Virus record (IMG/VR): IMGVR_UViG_3300020416_000079
Location: 1 to 20,202 of that record
Direction: 5' to 3' (one strand)
Source: a virus
Length of the DNA: 20,202 nucleotides
Within the stretch, counting starts at the first letter, position 1. Each line of letters begins with the position of its first letter. Shown in pieces: positions 1 through 7,277 of this stretch. Both the position numbers and the translations under genes were made by a program. Below the pieces are notes generated by a model that saw only the letters and a list, made by a program, of their open reading frames with translations, was not told where the DNA came from and did no database searches.

Positions 1-506
1 TAACTATTTGCGTTTACTACGGAAGCGACAATAAAACCTATTTGATTTAAGTAAGTTGTTCCTGTTTGATTTAAAACATCAGCAGTTATAGCACCACCTA
101 AACTAGCTGCTCCACTAAAAGTTACATAGTCTCCTGCTCCTAATCCATGATTAGTGTCTGTTACAGTTATAGTAGTTGAACCTGAACTAGCAGAAAAAGT
201 TACGTCTCCTGCGGCTGTTGTCTGTCTTAGTGGTGTGATGTCGTAAAATGCACCACCCTTTTCAATATAATATTTACTAGTGGTGCCTAATCCTAAAAAT
301 TTCGTACCATTTAAATCAGTCCACGCGTGTAATTTTCTACAATTACCTAAAAAAGTATTACTGTTATCTTTTCTCCAACCACCTATTTTTTCTACGTTTT
401 GTTTATTAAAACGTATTAAGTTACCGTCAAACCAACCACCTTCGTTACTATAATTAGTACCTTCTCTGTTGATTCCTGGTTTAAATTGTAATTTCAATAA
501 AGGCAT
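1..506 (-). CDS. Large virion structural protein, N-terminal part (runs off the window)
   Basis: The frame is open from an ATG at 506 to the window edge, giving about 168 residues with no stop, so the gene continues beyond position 1. The start overlaps the endolysin stop by one base (TAATG). The protein opens MPLLKLQFKPGINRE and continues with NEGGWFDG and EKIGGW. I recognise this opening from large structural proteins of many marine and podovirus-like phages. It is followed by Trp/Gly-rich strands, then a Ser/Thr/Gly-rich beta stretch at about residues 100-150. Lying last in a tail and lysis block, it may be a tail nozzle or hub component. That role is inferred from position and family resemblance only. 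It could also be a receptor-binding or DNA-stabilising tail protein. Confidence 0.8.
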   Translation of the reverse strand, partial: MPLLKLQFKPGINREGTNYSNEGGWFDGNLIRFNKQNVEKIGGWRKDNSNTFLGNCRKLHAWTDLNGTKFLGLGTTSKYYIEKGGAFYDITPLRQTTAAGDVTFSASSGSTTITVTDTNHGLGAGDYVTFSGAASLGGAITADVLNQTGTTYLNQIGFIVASVVNANS

Positions 507-973
507 TAAACTACTCTATAATTTATTCCGTCGTATGCGAAACTGTTTTTTCTGTTTTCTTCAGGGTTTACGTATGATACATGAATCCAACCACTATCTG
601 GAGTTATTCCATCATAGTACTCTAAAATAACTTGGTCAAAGTCTAACTCATTTTTTATGTATGCGAATAGCGTTTCGTTGTCTATGCCAACGATTTCTAT
701 ATCTACGGCTTGACCTAAAGTATGTTGACTAGTGTCACGAGAGCCAAGCTTTCTATTGAGCTCCAAACAGCGGTAACCAGAATTAGGAGTAAAAGGTTTG
801 CCGAAATGATTTCGTATAGGTTCAAGTATTTCCTCACTTAAATTTTTTAAATTATTAAATATTGTTTTGTCAGTTACTCTATTATCAATACCTAAACGAT
901 AAGCCATTTGAGATTTTTCAAATTCTTTTAATTTAAAGTGTTTTGATAATTTAGTTTCTGAGGAGAACTCCAT
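506..973 (-). CDS. Endolysin, M15-type zinc D,D- or L,D-peptidase
   Basis: This 155-residue protein matches the small M15 peptidase fold used by phages to cut peptide cross-links in peptidoglycan. The zinc-binding pattern is visible: SQHTLGQAVDIEI supplies H84 and D91, and GWIHVSY supplies H131. The upstream PNSGYRC segment is also typical of the family. The N-terminal LSKHFKLKEFEKS is the usual first helix of the domain, so there is no separate cell-wall-binding domain and no signal peptide. Export to the periplasm would therefore depend on a holin, and the two membrane micro-proteins encoded just before it are candidates. A Shine-Dalgarno AGGAGG lies five bases before the ATG. The stop overlaps the next gene by one base. 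Exact bond specificity cannot be read from the sequence. Confidence 0.9.
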   Translation of the reverse strand: MEFSSETKLSKHFKLKEFEKSQMAYRLGIDNRVTDKTIFNNLKNLSEEILEPIRNHFGKPFTPNSGYRCLELNRKLGSRDTSQHTLGQAVDIEIVGIDNETLFAYIKNELDFDQVILEYYDGITPDSGWIHVSYVNPEENRKNSFAYDGINYRVV

Positions 974-982
974 TTAGCCCTC

Positions 983-1192
983 CTAAAACAAAGTGTATCT
1001 TACTAGAAACCCTACAATAGTCAAGGAAATAGTAGCAGTGAATATTAAGCTATTCCTAATAGTTTTATTAATTGATAGAATTCCATTTTCTATAGAATCT
1101 AATCTACGATAATTTTCTTTCCAACGTTGGTCACATGCTGCTTCATGAGCACTTAATCTTTTATCTACTTCGTTTACTGTTGTTCTAGGCAT
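983..1192 (-). CDS. Small membrane protein, XhlA-like; lysis-associated candidate
   Basis: This 69-residue protein has a charged helical N-terminus (about 1-45, coiled-coil-like, with heptad-style leucines and isoleucines). A single hydrophobic segment follows at about 47-65 (SLIFTATISLTIVGFLV) and then a very short tail. This is the layout of XhlA/hemolysin-type phage accessory proteins, which sit in the inner membrane with the helix in the cytoplasm and work with a holin. It lies directly before the endolysin. Its ATG overlaps the stop of the 44-residue membrane protein (TAATG), so the two are probably translationally coupled. The lysis role rests on position and topology, not on a recognised domain. 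It could itself be the holin. Confidence 0.65.
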   Translation of the reverse strand: MPRTTVNEVDKRLSAHEAACDQRWKENYRRLDSIENGILSINKTIRNSLIFTATISLTIVGFLVRYTLF

Positions 1193-1326
1193 TAGAAATA
1201 TTCTTTTAAGTTCTTCCAGTATTCTTTTATTTTATCGTCTAATGCTCTATTTGTGTAAGGAGCAACTGCTTTTAGTAGTGCTTTGCCTACCACCGTTACA
1301 AATATTATCCAAAGTAAAATTTCCAT
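1192..1326 (-). CDS. 44-residue single-pass membrane micro-protein (holin or antiholin candidate)
   Basis: This short ORF fills the space between the fibre-assembly gene and the XhlA-like gene. Its start codon follows immediately after the previous stop (TAA ATG). A good Shine-Dalgarno, AGAGGA, lies four bases upstream inside the previous gene. The product begins MEILLWIIFVTVVGKALL, a hydrophobic helix of about 15-18 residues at the extreme N-terminus. A charged, amphipathic C-terminal half with three aromatic residues follows. The stop overlaps the next ATG. Ribosome-site strength, tight packing and membrane topology support a real gene. Function is inferred: small membrane proteins placed before an endolysin are commonly holins, antiholins or pinholins. 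The helix is short for a classical holin. Confidence 0.7.
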   Translation of the reverse strand: MEILLWIIFVTVVGKALLKAVAPYTNRALDDKIKEYWKNLKEYF

Positions 1327-1662
1327 TTATTCCTCTAAATCATTTATTGTTTGTCTTGCCTCTATTCTTTTTGTTGTCACATCTTCTGGGATAGCTTTAC
1401 CTGTGTCTGCTTTCCTAACAACGTACCAATCAGTAGAATTTAAATAAGCGTGTGCTCCCGCAACTTTTTCTTCTGCAGTGAGTTCTAAAGTTACAGTTTT
1501 TGATGAGCCATCATTGGCAATATAATTATGATTATTGTCTAATGCAGTTTGCCATTGTTCATCAGTTAAACTTACGTTAGGTGTCGGAATACTGTCATGT
1601 ACCTCATTATCATAAAAACCTTTTAAAATGTTGTTTTCATCTATGTGTGCGTATTTAGACAT
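1327..1662 (-). CDS. Tail fibre assembly chaperone-like protein
   Basis: The 111-residue product resembles the small proteins encoded directly after tail fibre genes in many phages, which help fold or attach the fibre tip. The beginning MSKYAHIDENNILKGFYDNE is the usual opening beta unit. The C-terminal part has the typical pattern DWYVVRKADTGKAIP followed by a helix with KRIEARQTIND. The family name (gp38/XkdW-type) is a resemblance from memory, not a search result. It sits two bases after the fibre gene at 1664-2734, the expected position for its client. It is unlikely to be a virion protein if the chaperone assignment holds. Confidence 0.7.
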   Translation of the reverse strand: MSKYAHIDENNILKGFYDNEVHDSIPTPNVSLTDEQWQTALDNNHNYIANDGSSKTVTLELTAEEKVAGAHAYLNSTDWYVVRKADTGKAIPEDVTTKRIEARQTINDLEE

Positions 1663-1663
1663 A

Positions 1664-2734
1664 TTAATACCCTATAGCGATTAAATAAGTGTAACCTTGA
1701 GGGACACTAGAGGTATAACTAAAACTGGAAGTACCCGCACTATATATAAAACCTGTTCCATCACCTGCGTTAGTTGACCTATTATCTGATACAGAACCTG
1801 CAACAAAAGCATTAGGAAAACTTAATGGATAACTCCAACCACCTCCATAATAAGTGTGATAGTTTTTACCCCAAACTATTTGTAATCCATTACTGAATCT
1901 AACATATCCTGATGTGGAACTTTGTGAGTAACTAGCGGTTAAAAATCCTGAATTATTACTTAATTGAGATGTAGCTGTAGGTATTGTGGGTTTATTACTT
2001 AAATCATTATAACTACCACTGAAACTAGATGTGCCTTTAGAATTTAATTGTGTTTGTATTGCAGAAGTTACTCCATCCAAATATTGAAACTCTGCATTAC
2101 TAACATTTCCATTTGCAATTTTTGAAGCGTCTATTGCAGCACTAGCTTTTATATTAGCGTCTTCTACATTTGTTAAACTATTGCCTGTTCCATCTGCGTC
2201 AAAAGTTTTGTTAGTAAATGTGGTCGTACTTGAAGCAGTTAAAAAACTAGATAATTGACTAGCTAAAGTACTGCCTCCGATAGTTGCATTAGATGATAAA
2301 GCTATTTTATCTAAAGCGTCATAAACTGCTGCACCAGAACCTAATCCATCAGTAAATACTATTTTAGAAGCTCCGTTAGCGATAGTTACATCAGCTCCTG
2401 AACCTTGTGATATAGATATTGATTGTCCTCCTGTAGTAGCGTTTTCTATAATAAACATTTTAGAAACCGTATTAGGAGCTATATTTAATGTTCTAGTAGC
2501 AGATAAACTAGTCGTCGATGTAACTTTAATATACATCGCTCTATATTTATCAGATACTCCATCTCCTATAGTAGCAGTTTTATCTCCATCACTGTCGAAT
2601 GTAGCTTCAGTTTGATATGAAAAAGCCTCCGCTATTAACTCTAAATTAGTATTAGTCACGGTTCCCCAAGTACCAGATTGGTCCCCAGTTCCCATTTCAT
2701 TTAATCTAAGATTATTTCCGTATGTACTCGCCAT
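1664..2734 (-). CDS. Tail fibre protein with gp53-like C-terminal tip
   Basis: The 356-residue protein begins MASTYGNNLRLNEMGTGDQS and then GTWGTVTNTNLELI. I recognise this fibre N-terminus from marine phages and prophages, where it is thought to attach to the virion. The middle (about 60-260) is Ser/Thr/Ala/Gly-rich, with FTNKTFDADGTGNSLTN and EFQYLDGVTSAIQTQLNSK, linkers common in phage fibres that form trimeric shafts. The C-terminus (about 280-356) has GLQIVWGK followed by a WSYPLSFPNAF stretch and ends in YLIAIGY. That is the pattern of gp53/pyocin-type receptor-binding tips. Its function is host recognition. The probable chaperone gene follows two bases later. Which host receptor it binds cannot be told. 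Confidence 0.85.
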   Translation of the reverse strand: MASTYGNNLRLNEMGTGDQSGTWGTVTNTNLELIAEAFSYQTEATFDSDGDKTATIGDGVSDKYRAMYIKVTSTTSLSATRTLNIAPNTVSKMFIIENATTGGQSISISQGSGADVTIANGASKIVFTDGLGSGAAVYDALDKIALSSNATIGGSTLASQLSSFLTASSTTTFTNKTFDADGTGNSLTNVEDANIKASAAIDASKIANGNVSNAEFQYLDGVTSAIQTQLNSKGTSSFSGSYNDLSNKPTIPTATSQLSNNSGFLTASYSQSSTSGYVRFSNGLQIVWGKNYHTYYGGGWSYPLSFPNAFVAGSVSDNRSTNAGDGTGFIYSAGTSSFSYTSSVPQGYTYLIAIGY

Positions 2735-2764
2735 AGTGCCTCAATTATATGTAATAAAGTTTAT

Positions 2765-3679
2765 TTACGCTACCTCCTCCCAATTAGGACTTTGTGCGTC
2801 GCTAACGGAAGTGTAATTAGGTGATTGTGTAGTATTTATAGAACTGTAATTAGGTGTTTGACTATCATCAATTTCTCCCCAAACTAATACAACAGGAGTT
2901 CCCACTGTTCCTACTTGTCCTACAGGAATTATATTTGCTTTAGCCGATATTAAAAGAGAGCCTAATCCCGAAGTGCTAGAAAGACCAGAAACACTAATTA
3001 CATTTTGTGTTCTTGTACTAGGGTTATTCAAAGTAGCTTGAAGGATTAGTCCTGAAGCAGAAACATCAGCTGCACATGCTGTTGAAGGTGTGCCTAAAGC
3101 TGATGTGCCAGTTTGACCATCTACATCTATATTAGCTATTCCGTTTATTGTTATTGAGCCTACTGCAGAATTTGCAGCTCCTACTGCTTCTGTATCGGTA
3201 CTTGCAAATACGTTTGCTGCAGCTACAGTAGAAAGTGAGCCAACTACTGATGTGCTAGTTTGACCTGCAGGAGTGACATTAGCTTCTGCATCTGTACTTA
3301 CACTTACAGAACCAACATTAGCCGAAACGCTTGGTAGAATCGCTACAACACTACCATTTACCCCAACACCTGCTATATCTCCCGTGCCAACTTGTCCAGA
3401 AGGAACAACATTTCCTTCTCCTACTTGTGAGGTTGTGCCTAATTCAGATGTGGTTGATTGACCAGATGGTACAACACTTGCTTCACCTATTTGTGAGGTT
3501 GTGCCTAAAGCGGAAGTTCCTACTTGAGAGGCAGGTGTTACGTTTGCCTTACCTACAAAAGTAAAACTACCTACAGCTCCAGTAGCAGATTGTCCTGTAA
3601 GAGTTACACTGACGTTTGCGGAGTCACCTCCAGCTAATGCTGAAAATGGAGCTTCTGAAAATGCACTAATACCAAACAT
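2765..3679 (-). CDS. Repeat-rich virion or tail protein
   Basis: This 304-residue protein is built from degenerate repeats of roughly 20-25 residues with the pattern NVxPxGQxGTSxLGT, from about residue 20 to 265. The C-terminus has three short copies of QSPNY/QTPNY/QSPNW. It starts MFGISAFSEAPFSAL, an opening I associate with minor structural proteins of marine phages. Composition is Ser/Gly/Val/Thr/Ala-rich with no catalytic motif, suggesting a beta-solenoid or Ig-like stalk, but the fold is inferred. A related repeat (VTGQAGTSSLGT) occurs inside the copper-site protein at 7957-8769, so the two probably share an assembly partner or fold. Several repeats are also similar at the DNA level, which would allow recombination to change copy number. 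Confidence 0.75.
   Translation of the reverse strand: MFGISAFSEAPFSALAGGDSANVSVTLTGQSATGAVGSFTFVGKANVTPASQVGTSALGTTSQIGEASVVPSGQSTTSELGTTSQVGEGNVVPSGQVGTGDIAGVGVNGSVVAILPSVSANVGSVSVSTDAEANVTPAGQTSTSVVGSLSTVAAANVFASTDTEAVGAANSAVGSITINGIANIDVDGQTGTSALGTPSTACAADVSASGLILQATLNNPSTRTQNVISVSGLSSTSGLGSLLISAKANIIPVGQVGTVGTPVVLVWGEIDDSQTPNYSSINTTQSPNYTSVSDAQSPNWEEVA
2768..2869 (-). repeat. Three C-terminal QxPNY repeats
   Basis: The last 34 residues of the repeat protein contain three copies of an 11-12-residue unit with a core Gln-Ser/Thr-Pro-Asn-Tyr/Trp, preceded by VWGEID. The last copy has Trp in place of Tyr. Regularly spaced aromatic units at the very end suggest a small docking element, which is an inference. 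Confidence 0.65.
2884..3622 (-). repeat. Protein-coding tandem repeat array (GQxGTSxLG units)
   Basis: The reading frame here encodes about nine to ten degenerate units centred on a Gly-Gln then Ser/Thr-Ser/Ala-x-Leu-Gly core. Some neighbouring units are close at the DNA level. For example, tgtgaggttgtgcctaa occurs twice about 65 bases apart, around 3425 and 3491 on the plus strand. Spacing is irregular, so this is an aged array and not a simple tandem duplication. Confidence 0.7.
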
Positions 3680-3683
3680 AATT

Positions 3684-4403
3684 TTATTTTGAGATAGATA
3701 TTATTCTTGCGTTATTTTCTGATATATTTTTTATATCTATAATATTACTTGTTAATTTTTTTACAGAATATTTATCTATTGTTAGTTCATTATTTATCTT
3801 GCATTGTTCAGAAAAAAATATGTAATTAGTGTCTGATTGTTTATTTATTTGTTTTGATTGATTAGGTTTTAAATCTAAAACTTTAATTTGATAATCACTT
3901 CCGTCTGTTAAACAACAAAAATATTTTGTTTTGTCTGACAATGCTTTTAAATTTATTTGACAGCTTAAAACATATTTTTCTGCTCTTTCAGATAGATTTT
4001 CATAATCATATCCAAATACATGAACAGTTTTAAAAGAATTTTTTTCTAATGCTTCATCTATAGAATCAAAAATTAAATTGTCTGAACTAATAGTATTGTA
4101 TGAATTTAAAGAAAAATATCTTTCTAAATCTTCTTTATTAATTTCTCCTTCATTCCAAAGTGTATCTACCTCAAAACTGCCTTCTATCAAAATTAAATAA
4201 TAAACATCTTCTCTATTTATAATTTTATTATTGACAGTATCGTATTTTGTTTTATCAGTATGATAATTTTTATATTGATTTCTTTTTATGAATGAGTTTT
4301 CACTACCTTCGCATACTGTAACTTGTAAATCTTCAAAAATTTTTACAGGTTCTAGTATTGATAAAAAATCAAATTGTTCAACACTTTCATTTGCTTCATT
4401 CAT
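3684..4403 (-). CDS. Unrecognised protein, strongly AT-rich; possible acquired gene
   Basis: I do not recognise this 239-residue protein. It is acidic and Asn/Lys/Ile/Ser-rich and lacks the Gly/Ser/Thr low complexity of the fibre genes around it. It has no signal peptide or membrane segment. Its last 65 or so residues alternate hydrophobic and polar positions (YIFFSEQCKINNELTIDKYS), which could be a small cupin-like beta sandwich, but this is a guess. Hand counts over four 60-base rows (3721, 3781, 3841, 4081) give 43 G+C in 240 bases, about 18%. A row in the neighbouring fibre gene (4681) gives 20 in 60. Its ATG overlaps the stop of the 35-residue ORF (ATGA), so it is translationally coupled. 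The composition suggests recent acquisition, and a fibre-associated or moron role is possible. Confidence 0.75.
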   Translation of the reverse strand: MNEANESVEQFDFLSILEPVKIFEDLQVTVCEGSENSFIKRNQYKNYHTDKTKYDTVNNKIINREDVYYLILIEGSFEVDTLWNEGEINKEDLERYFSLNSYNTISSDNLIFDSIDEALEKNSFKTVHVFGYDYENLSERAEKYVLSCQINLKALSDKTKYFCCLTDGSDYQIKVLDLKPNQSKQINKQSDTNYIFFSEQCKINNELTIDKYSVKKLTSNIIDIKNISENNARIISISK

Positions 4404-4507
4404 ATTTCTTCTACTATAGCTATAGGTCTAAGTGGATGTATTGTTGCAACATCTTCGTGTCCTAGAAGAATAGTGCCATTTTTTAAATCTTCTTCTTTAT
4501 CTATCAT
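4400..4507 (-). CDS. 35-residue micro-protein coupled to the downstream gene
   Basis: A short ORF fits exactly between the fibre gene at 4509-5174 (one base gap) and the 239-residue gene, which it overlaps as ATGA. The product begins MIDKEEDLKNGTILLGHE and ends RPIAIVEEI. It is acidic at both ends, has no membrane segment and no Cys. Its GC content (19 of 60 in row 4441) is like the fibre genes and unlike the gene after it. No clear Shine-Dalgarno precedes its ATG, so it may be read by reinitiation after the fibre gene. The perfect fit between neighbours supports it. Function is unknown; it could be a fibre chaperone or only a leader that couples translation. Confidence 0.55.
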   Translation of the reverse strand: MIDKEEDLKNGTILLGHEDVATIHPLRPIAIVEEI

Positions 4508-4508
4508 T

Positions 4509-5174
4509 TTAAGAAAATGTTAGAGTGACACTTCCAGAACTAGGAAGTGTACCCGTAGTATTGTTTGTATTAGGAAAGTTTAGGTCTCTATAGTTAAGAA
4601 TACTGCTATAACGAGTTGTACCCGCAGTTAGATAAGTGTTTGAACTTCCTGAACCTCCATTCAGGTTGTATCTAAAAGTATTTCCAGAATCTGTTACGTA
4701 ACCAGAAGGTAAACTTAATAAAGTTGCTAAAGTTGGTCTAGCAGTAGTAGTGTTCAGTGTAAATGCAGGATTTACTTGGTCAAACACTATGCTTAAAACA
4801 TTAATAAAACCAACATTAGCAACACAAGCTAATATTCTAATTATTCTATTTCCGTTATACCTAACATATTGTGCCGAACCCGAACCAATAGTATTTCCTG
4901 TTCCTGTTACATATCCAGCTGGGTCCCAACCATGATATGTAACAGGAAATTTTGACCCTGCAGGTGTATAACTTACATACCCACAAGTAAAAGTAAAAGA
5001 GCGTTGATTATAAAATAATCCATGAAATTCGTTAAAAGACATTTGTGCTCCCGAACTTTTGTTAGCTAATCCTCTTATATCGCTATCATTCATTGATGCT
5101 GTTGTCCCAGAAGAACCTCCTACCTCCGTGTGCATTTGATTTAAACTTATTGCTCCTGAACTTGGTAGTGCCAT
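4509..5174 (-). CDS. Tail fibre or adhesin-like structural protein
   Basis: The 221-residue product starts MALPSSGAISLNQMHTEVGG, then has MNDSDIRGLANKSSGAQMSF and NEFHG. This N-terminal module is frequent in marine phage tail proteins and presumably attaches to the virion. After residue 55 the protein is Tyr/Asn/Thr/Gly-rich and beta-predicted, ending in a Ser/Thr/Gly stretch (LPSSGSVTLTFS). There is no enzymatic motif. Its start overlaps the stop of the S74 fibre gene by one base, so it is translated with that gene. Its role is probably a minor fibre or adhesin head that varies between strains. Confidence 0.75.
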   Translation of the reverse strand: MALPSSGAISLNQMHTEVGGSSGTTASMNDSDIRGLANKSSGAQMSFNEFHGLFYNQRSFTFTCGYVSYTPAGSKFPVTYHGWDPAGYVTGTGNTIGSGSAQYVRYNGNRIIRILACVANVGFINVLSIVFDQVNPAFTLNTTTARPTLATLLSLPSGYVTDSGNTFRYNLNGGSGSSNTYLTAGTTRYSSILNYRDLNFPNTNNTTGTLPSSGSVTLTFS

Positions 5175-6547
5175 TATTTATCCTCTAATTCTTTTACTCT
5201 AGCTTCTAATTCTTTAATAGCTTCAACTAATAAACCTACTGTGTTGCCATAACGAATAGCTAAGTGTTCCTCATCTTCTAAATCTTTTGCTGTATAAACT
5301 GCTTCTGGTAATACTTTTTCTAAATCTTGTGCTATTAGTCCTGTGCTTTTTGACCCATCTTTTTTGTAAGTAAAATTAACACCTTTTAAGTTTTTTATTT
5401 TTTCAATAGGATTTTCTATAATTTCTATGTTTTCTTTTAGTTTTTCATCTGACATTGAGCCATAAGCTGTTACATTTCCTGCAGCCACTAAATTACCAGA
5501 TGAGTCTAAATACATTTTCAGGACACCATTAGGATAAAAAGTATTAGATGTTCCACTACACCCAATTTCAGCACTACCACCACTATCTACAAATTGTATT
5601 GCTGAGATTGAGTCTGTACTTTCAAATTTTGCTGATACATTACCTGAGCCTGAATTTACATGAAGATAATAGTCAGGAGATGTTTCATTAATACCAACAT
5701 AACCAGAAGAAGTAATTCTCATTCTTTCTGCTAAACTTCCTGCACCTCTAGTTCTAAAAACTATATCTCCATCTTCTGTCCCGTCTGATACATCTGTTGA
5801 GATAAAATCTATGGATTGAAATATAGTTTCTTCACTAGCATCGTTCTCTCCACTAACATTTATCATACCTATGTAATCGCCGTCTGCTGGAGAGCCTGAA
5901 AGTTTTTGCAGTCTTAGATTTGCTGGGTTAGCATCTGCATTAGTATTAATTAATCTTGCAGTAATTGAACTTGCACCAGAGTCAGATACTACAAGGGGGT
6001 CAGAAGGACTAGAAGTACCAATACCAATATTACCATCACTATCAATACGCATTGCTTCTGCTGTAGTACCTCCAGAAGCTTGAGTAAAAAAAGCTAAATC
6101 AATGTCGTCTGTACCATCTTTTTTAGCTGTTGCTTGTATAACGTCTGAACTACTATCTATAAGTAAATTTGCTGAAGAACTTGGATTAACTTGAAAAGTT
6201 CCTGAAGTAGTAATATTATTAGAAGCGTCTCCAAATACAGCTTTACTTGCGGGTAATGTACAAAATACATCTTTAGTTCCTGCGGAGAAATTAACTGCGG
6301 AGTCAGAATTAGAACTGCTGATAATTGTAGTTCTTGATAATGTGTCGGGAGTTGAATCTGATACTGTACCGAGCCCTATTTCAAACTCATCTGCTGCTTG
6401 ATGAACAATACAGTAGTAAGTAGTGTTGGTATTACCTACACCTGCTACAAAAGTTTCAAAGCCAGTTTCGGCTCCAGCTAAGTCAATCGTACCTGTGCCG
6501 TTAGTACTAGTGGTTTCTTTTACCCTATCGTTTAGGACAAGAGCCAT
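5174..6547 (-). CDS. Tail fibre/spike with C-terminal S74 self-cleaving chaperone domain
   Basis: This is a 457-residue fibre. Residues 1-105 form an N-terminal attachment module (MALVLNDRVKETTSTNGTG...), followed by a beta-rich shaft containing two MRI(D/T)S-SGxxGIG-type motifs (about 166-177 and 276-286). The C-terminus (about 362-457) is an intramolecular chaperone domain of the peptidase S74 family. The motif SDEKLKENI provides the expected Ser-Lys pair, S366 and K371. GLIAQDLEKVLPEAV and the closing coiled coil (GLLVEAIKELEARVKELEDK) are also present. In this family the domain guides trimer folding and then cuts itself off just before the catalytic Ser, so the mature fibre should end near residue 365. 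It is a likely host-recognition protein. The upstream gene ends ten bases before this start. Confidence 0.9.
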   Translation of the reverse strand: MALVLNDRVKETTSTNGTGTIDLAGAETGFETFVAGVGNTNTTYYCIVHQAADEFEIGLGTVSDSTPDTLSRTTIISSSNSDSAVNFSAGTKDVFCTLPASKAVFGDASNNITTSGTFQVNPSSSANLLIDSSSDVIQATAKKDGTDDIDLAFFTQASGGTTAEAMRIDSDGNIGIGTSSPSDPLVVSDSGASSITARLINTNADANPANLRLQKLSGSPADGDYIGMINVSGENDASEETIFQSIDFISTDVSDGTEDGDIVFRTRGAGSLAERMRITSSGYVGINETSPDYYLHVNSGSGNVSAKFESTDSISAIQFVDSGGSAEIGCSGTSNTFYPNGVLKMYLDSSGNLVAAGNVTAYGSMSDEKLKENIEIIENPIEKIKNLKGVNFTYKKDGSKSTGLIAQDLEKVLPEAVYTAKDLEDEEHLAIRYGNTVGLLVEAIKELEARVKELEDK

Positions 6548-6556
6548 GCTCTCCTC

Positions 6557-6985
6557 CTACGCTATTCTGATAATAGCTGTACTTGCTGCTGCTGCTGGGA
6601 ACTGAATAGTGAAGTCACCTGCTGTAGAAGTTTTATCACCACCAAAATCTATACTAGCTACTGATTTATTAGAATCAGAACTATTATAAATTAAACATCC
6701 TCTAGCAGTTATTGTGGCACTACTAAAAGTTAAATCTGCAAAATCTGTAATTGCAGTTGTTCCATCAGCCGACGGAGTAACGTTAGTTAGTGTTCCTCCA
6801 CCCGCACTATATCCACTACCTGAAACTTCGTTACTAGTAGCGTAAGCTGTAGTAGCAGCTCCTAAAGTAGCAGAACTTGTAAAAAGTGCTAATTTAAAAG
6901 TATCTCCACTACTATTGGTGAAGTTATGAGTACCAGTTAAAAGTTCAGTTTTAAAACTAGTTGTTAAAGTTGAAGTTATTGCCAT
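6557..6985 (-). CDS. Small beta-rich virion structural protein
   Basis: The 142-residue protein begins MAITSTLTTSFKTELLTGTH, then TFKLALFTSSATL and a Ser/Gly/Thr-rich middle. It ends in FTIQFPAAAASTAIIRIA. I recognise the TFKLALFTSSA pattern from small structural proteins of many marine phages. No enzyme motif, signal peptide or membrane segment is seen. It sits between a short helical protein gene and the S74 fibre gene, so a role at the tail or fibre base, or as a decoration protein, is plausible. That role is inferred from location. Confidence 0.7.
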   Translation of the reverse strand: MAITSTLTTSFKTELLTGTHNFTNSSGDTFKLALFTSSATLGAATTAYATSNEVSGSGYSAGGGTLTNVTPSADGTTAITDFADLTFSSATITARGCLIYNSSDSNKSVASIDFGGDKTSTAGDFTIQFPAAAASTAIIRIA

Positions 6986-6986
6986 G

Positions 6987-7277
6987 TTAAAGCTCCTTAA
7001 TAATTTTAGCTAAATCACCATGACCTTGTTTATTTAACATCTGGGTTACAGTTGTTCTATCACTGGTGATAGCTTGGTTCATATAATAAAGTATTGTCTG
7101 ATAAATAGCTACCTTGAACGCTTCAGCTTGTTGCCTAACTTCAGGTGTAGCACTTTCAGAAATACCGCAGATTTTATCGGCACATCTTTGAGCCCAATAA
7201 TCTGAAGAATGTCCTTTGTTATTTTCAGTAGCTACAGAAATATCTCCTATATTACTTTTTACCTCTATCTCAAACAT
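6987..7277 (-). CDS. Conserved-type phage protein of unknown function
   Basis: This 96-residue protein has an N-terminal strand (MFEIEVKSNIG) and a mostly helical remainder. The recognisable pattern is GHSSDYWAQRCADKI ... AEAFKVAIYQTILYYMNQAI ... SDRTTVTQMLNKQGH, similar to small proteins in other marine phages near adaptor and neck genes. It contains two Cys, five residues apart (C32, C37), without a second pair, so a metal site is not indicated. The gene overlaps the adaptor-like gene by eight bases and stands one base before the next gene, so it belongs to the neck/tail block. A neck assembly role is inferred from position only. Confidence 0.7.
   Translation of the reverse strand: MFEIEVKSNIGDISVATENNKGHSSDYWAQRCADKICGISESATPEVRQQAEAFKVAIYQTILYYMNQAITSDRTTVTQMLNKQGHGDLAKIIKEL

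Noticed and set aside
3273-3564. Plus-strand open frames inside the repeat protein
   Set aside because: They are antisense to a clearly coding, repetitive gene, have no ribosome site and show no recognisable protein. They arise from the composition of the repeats.
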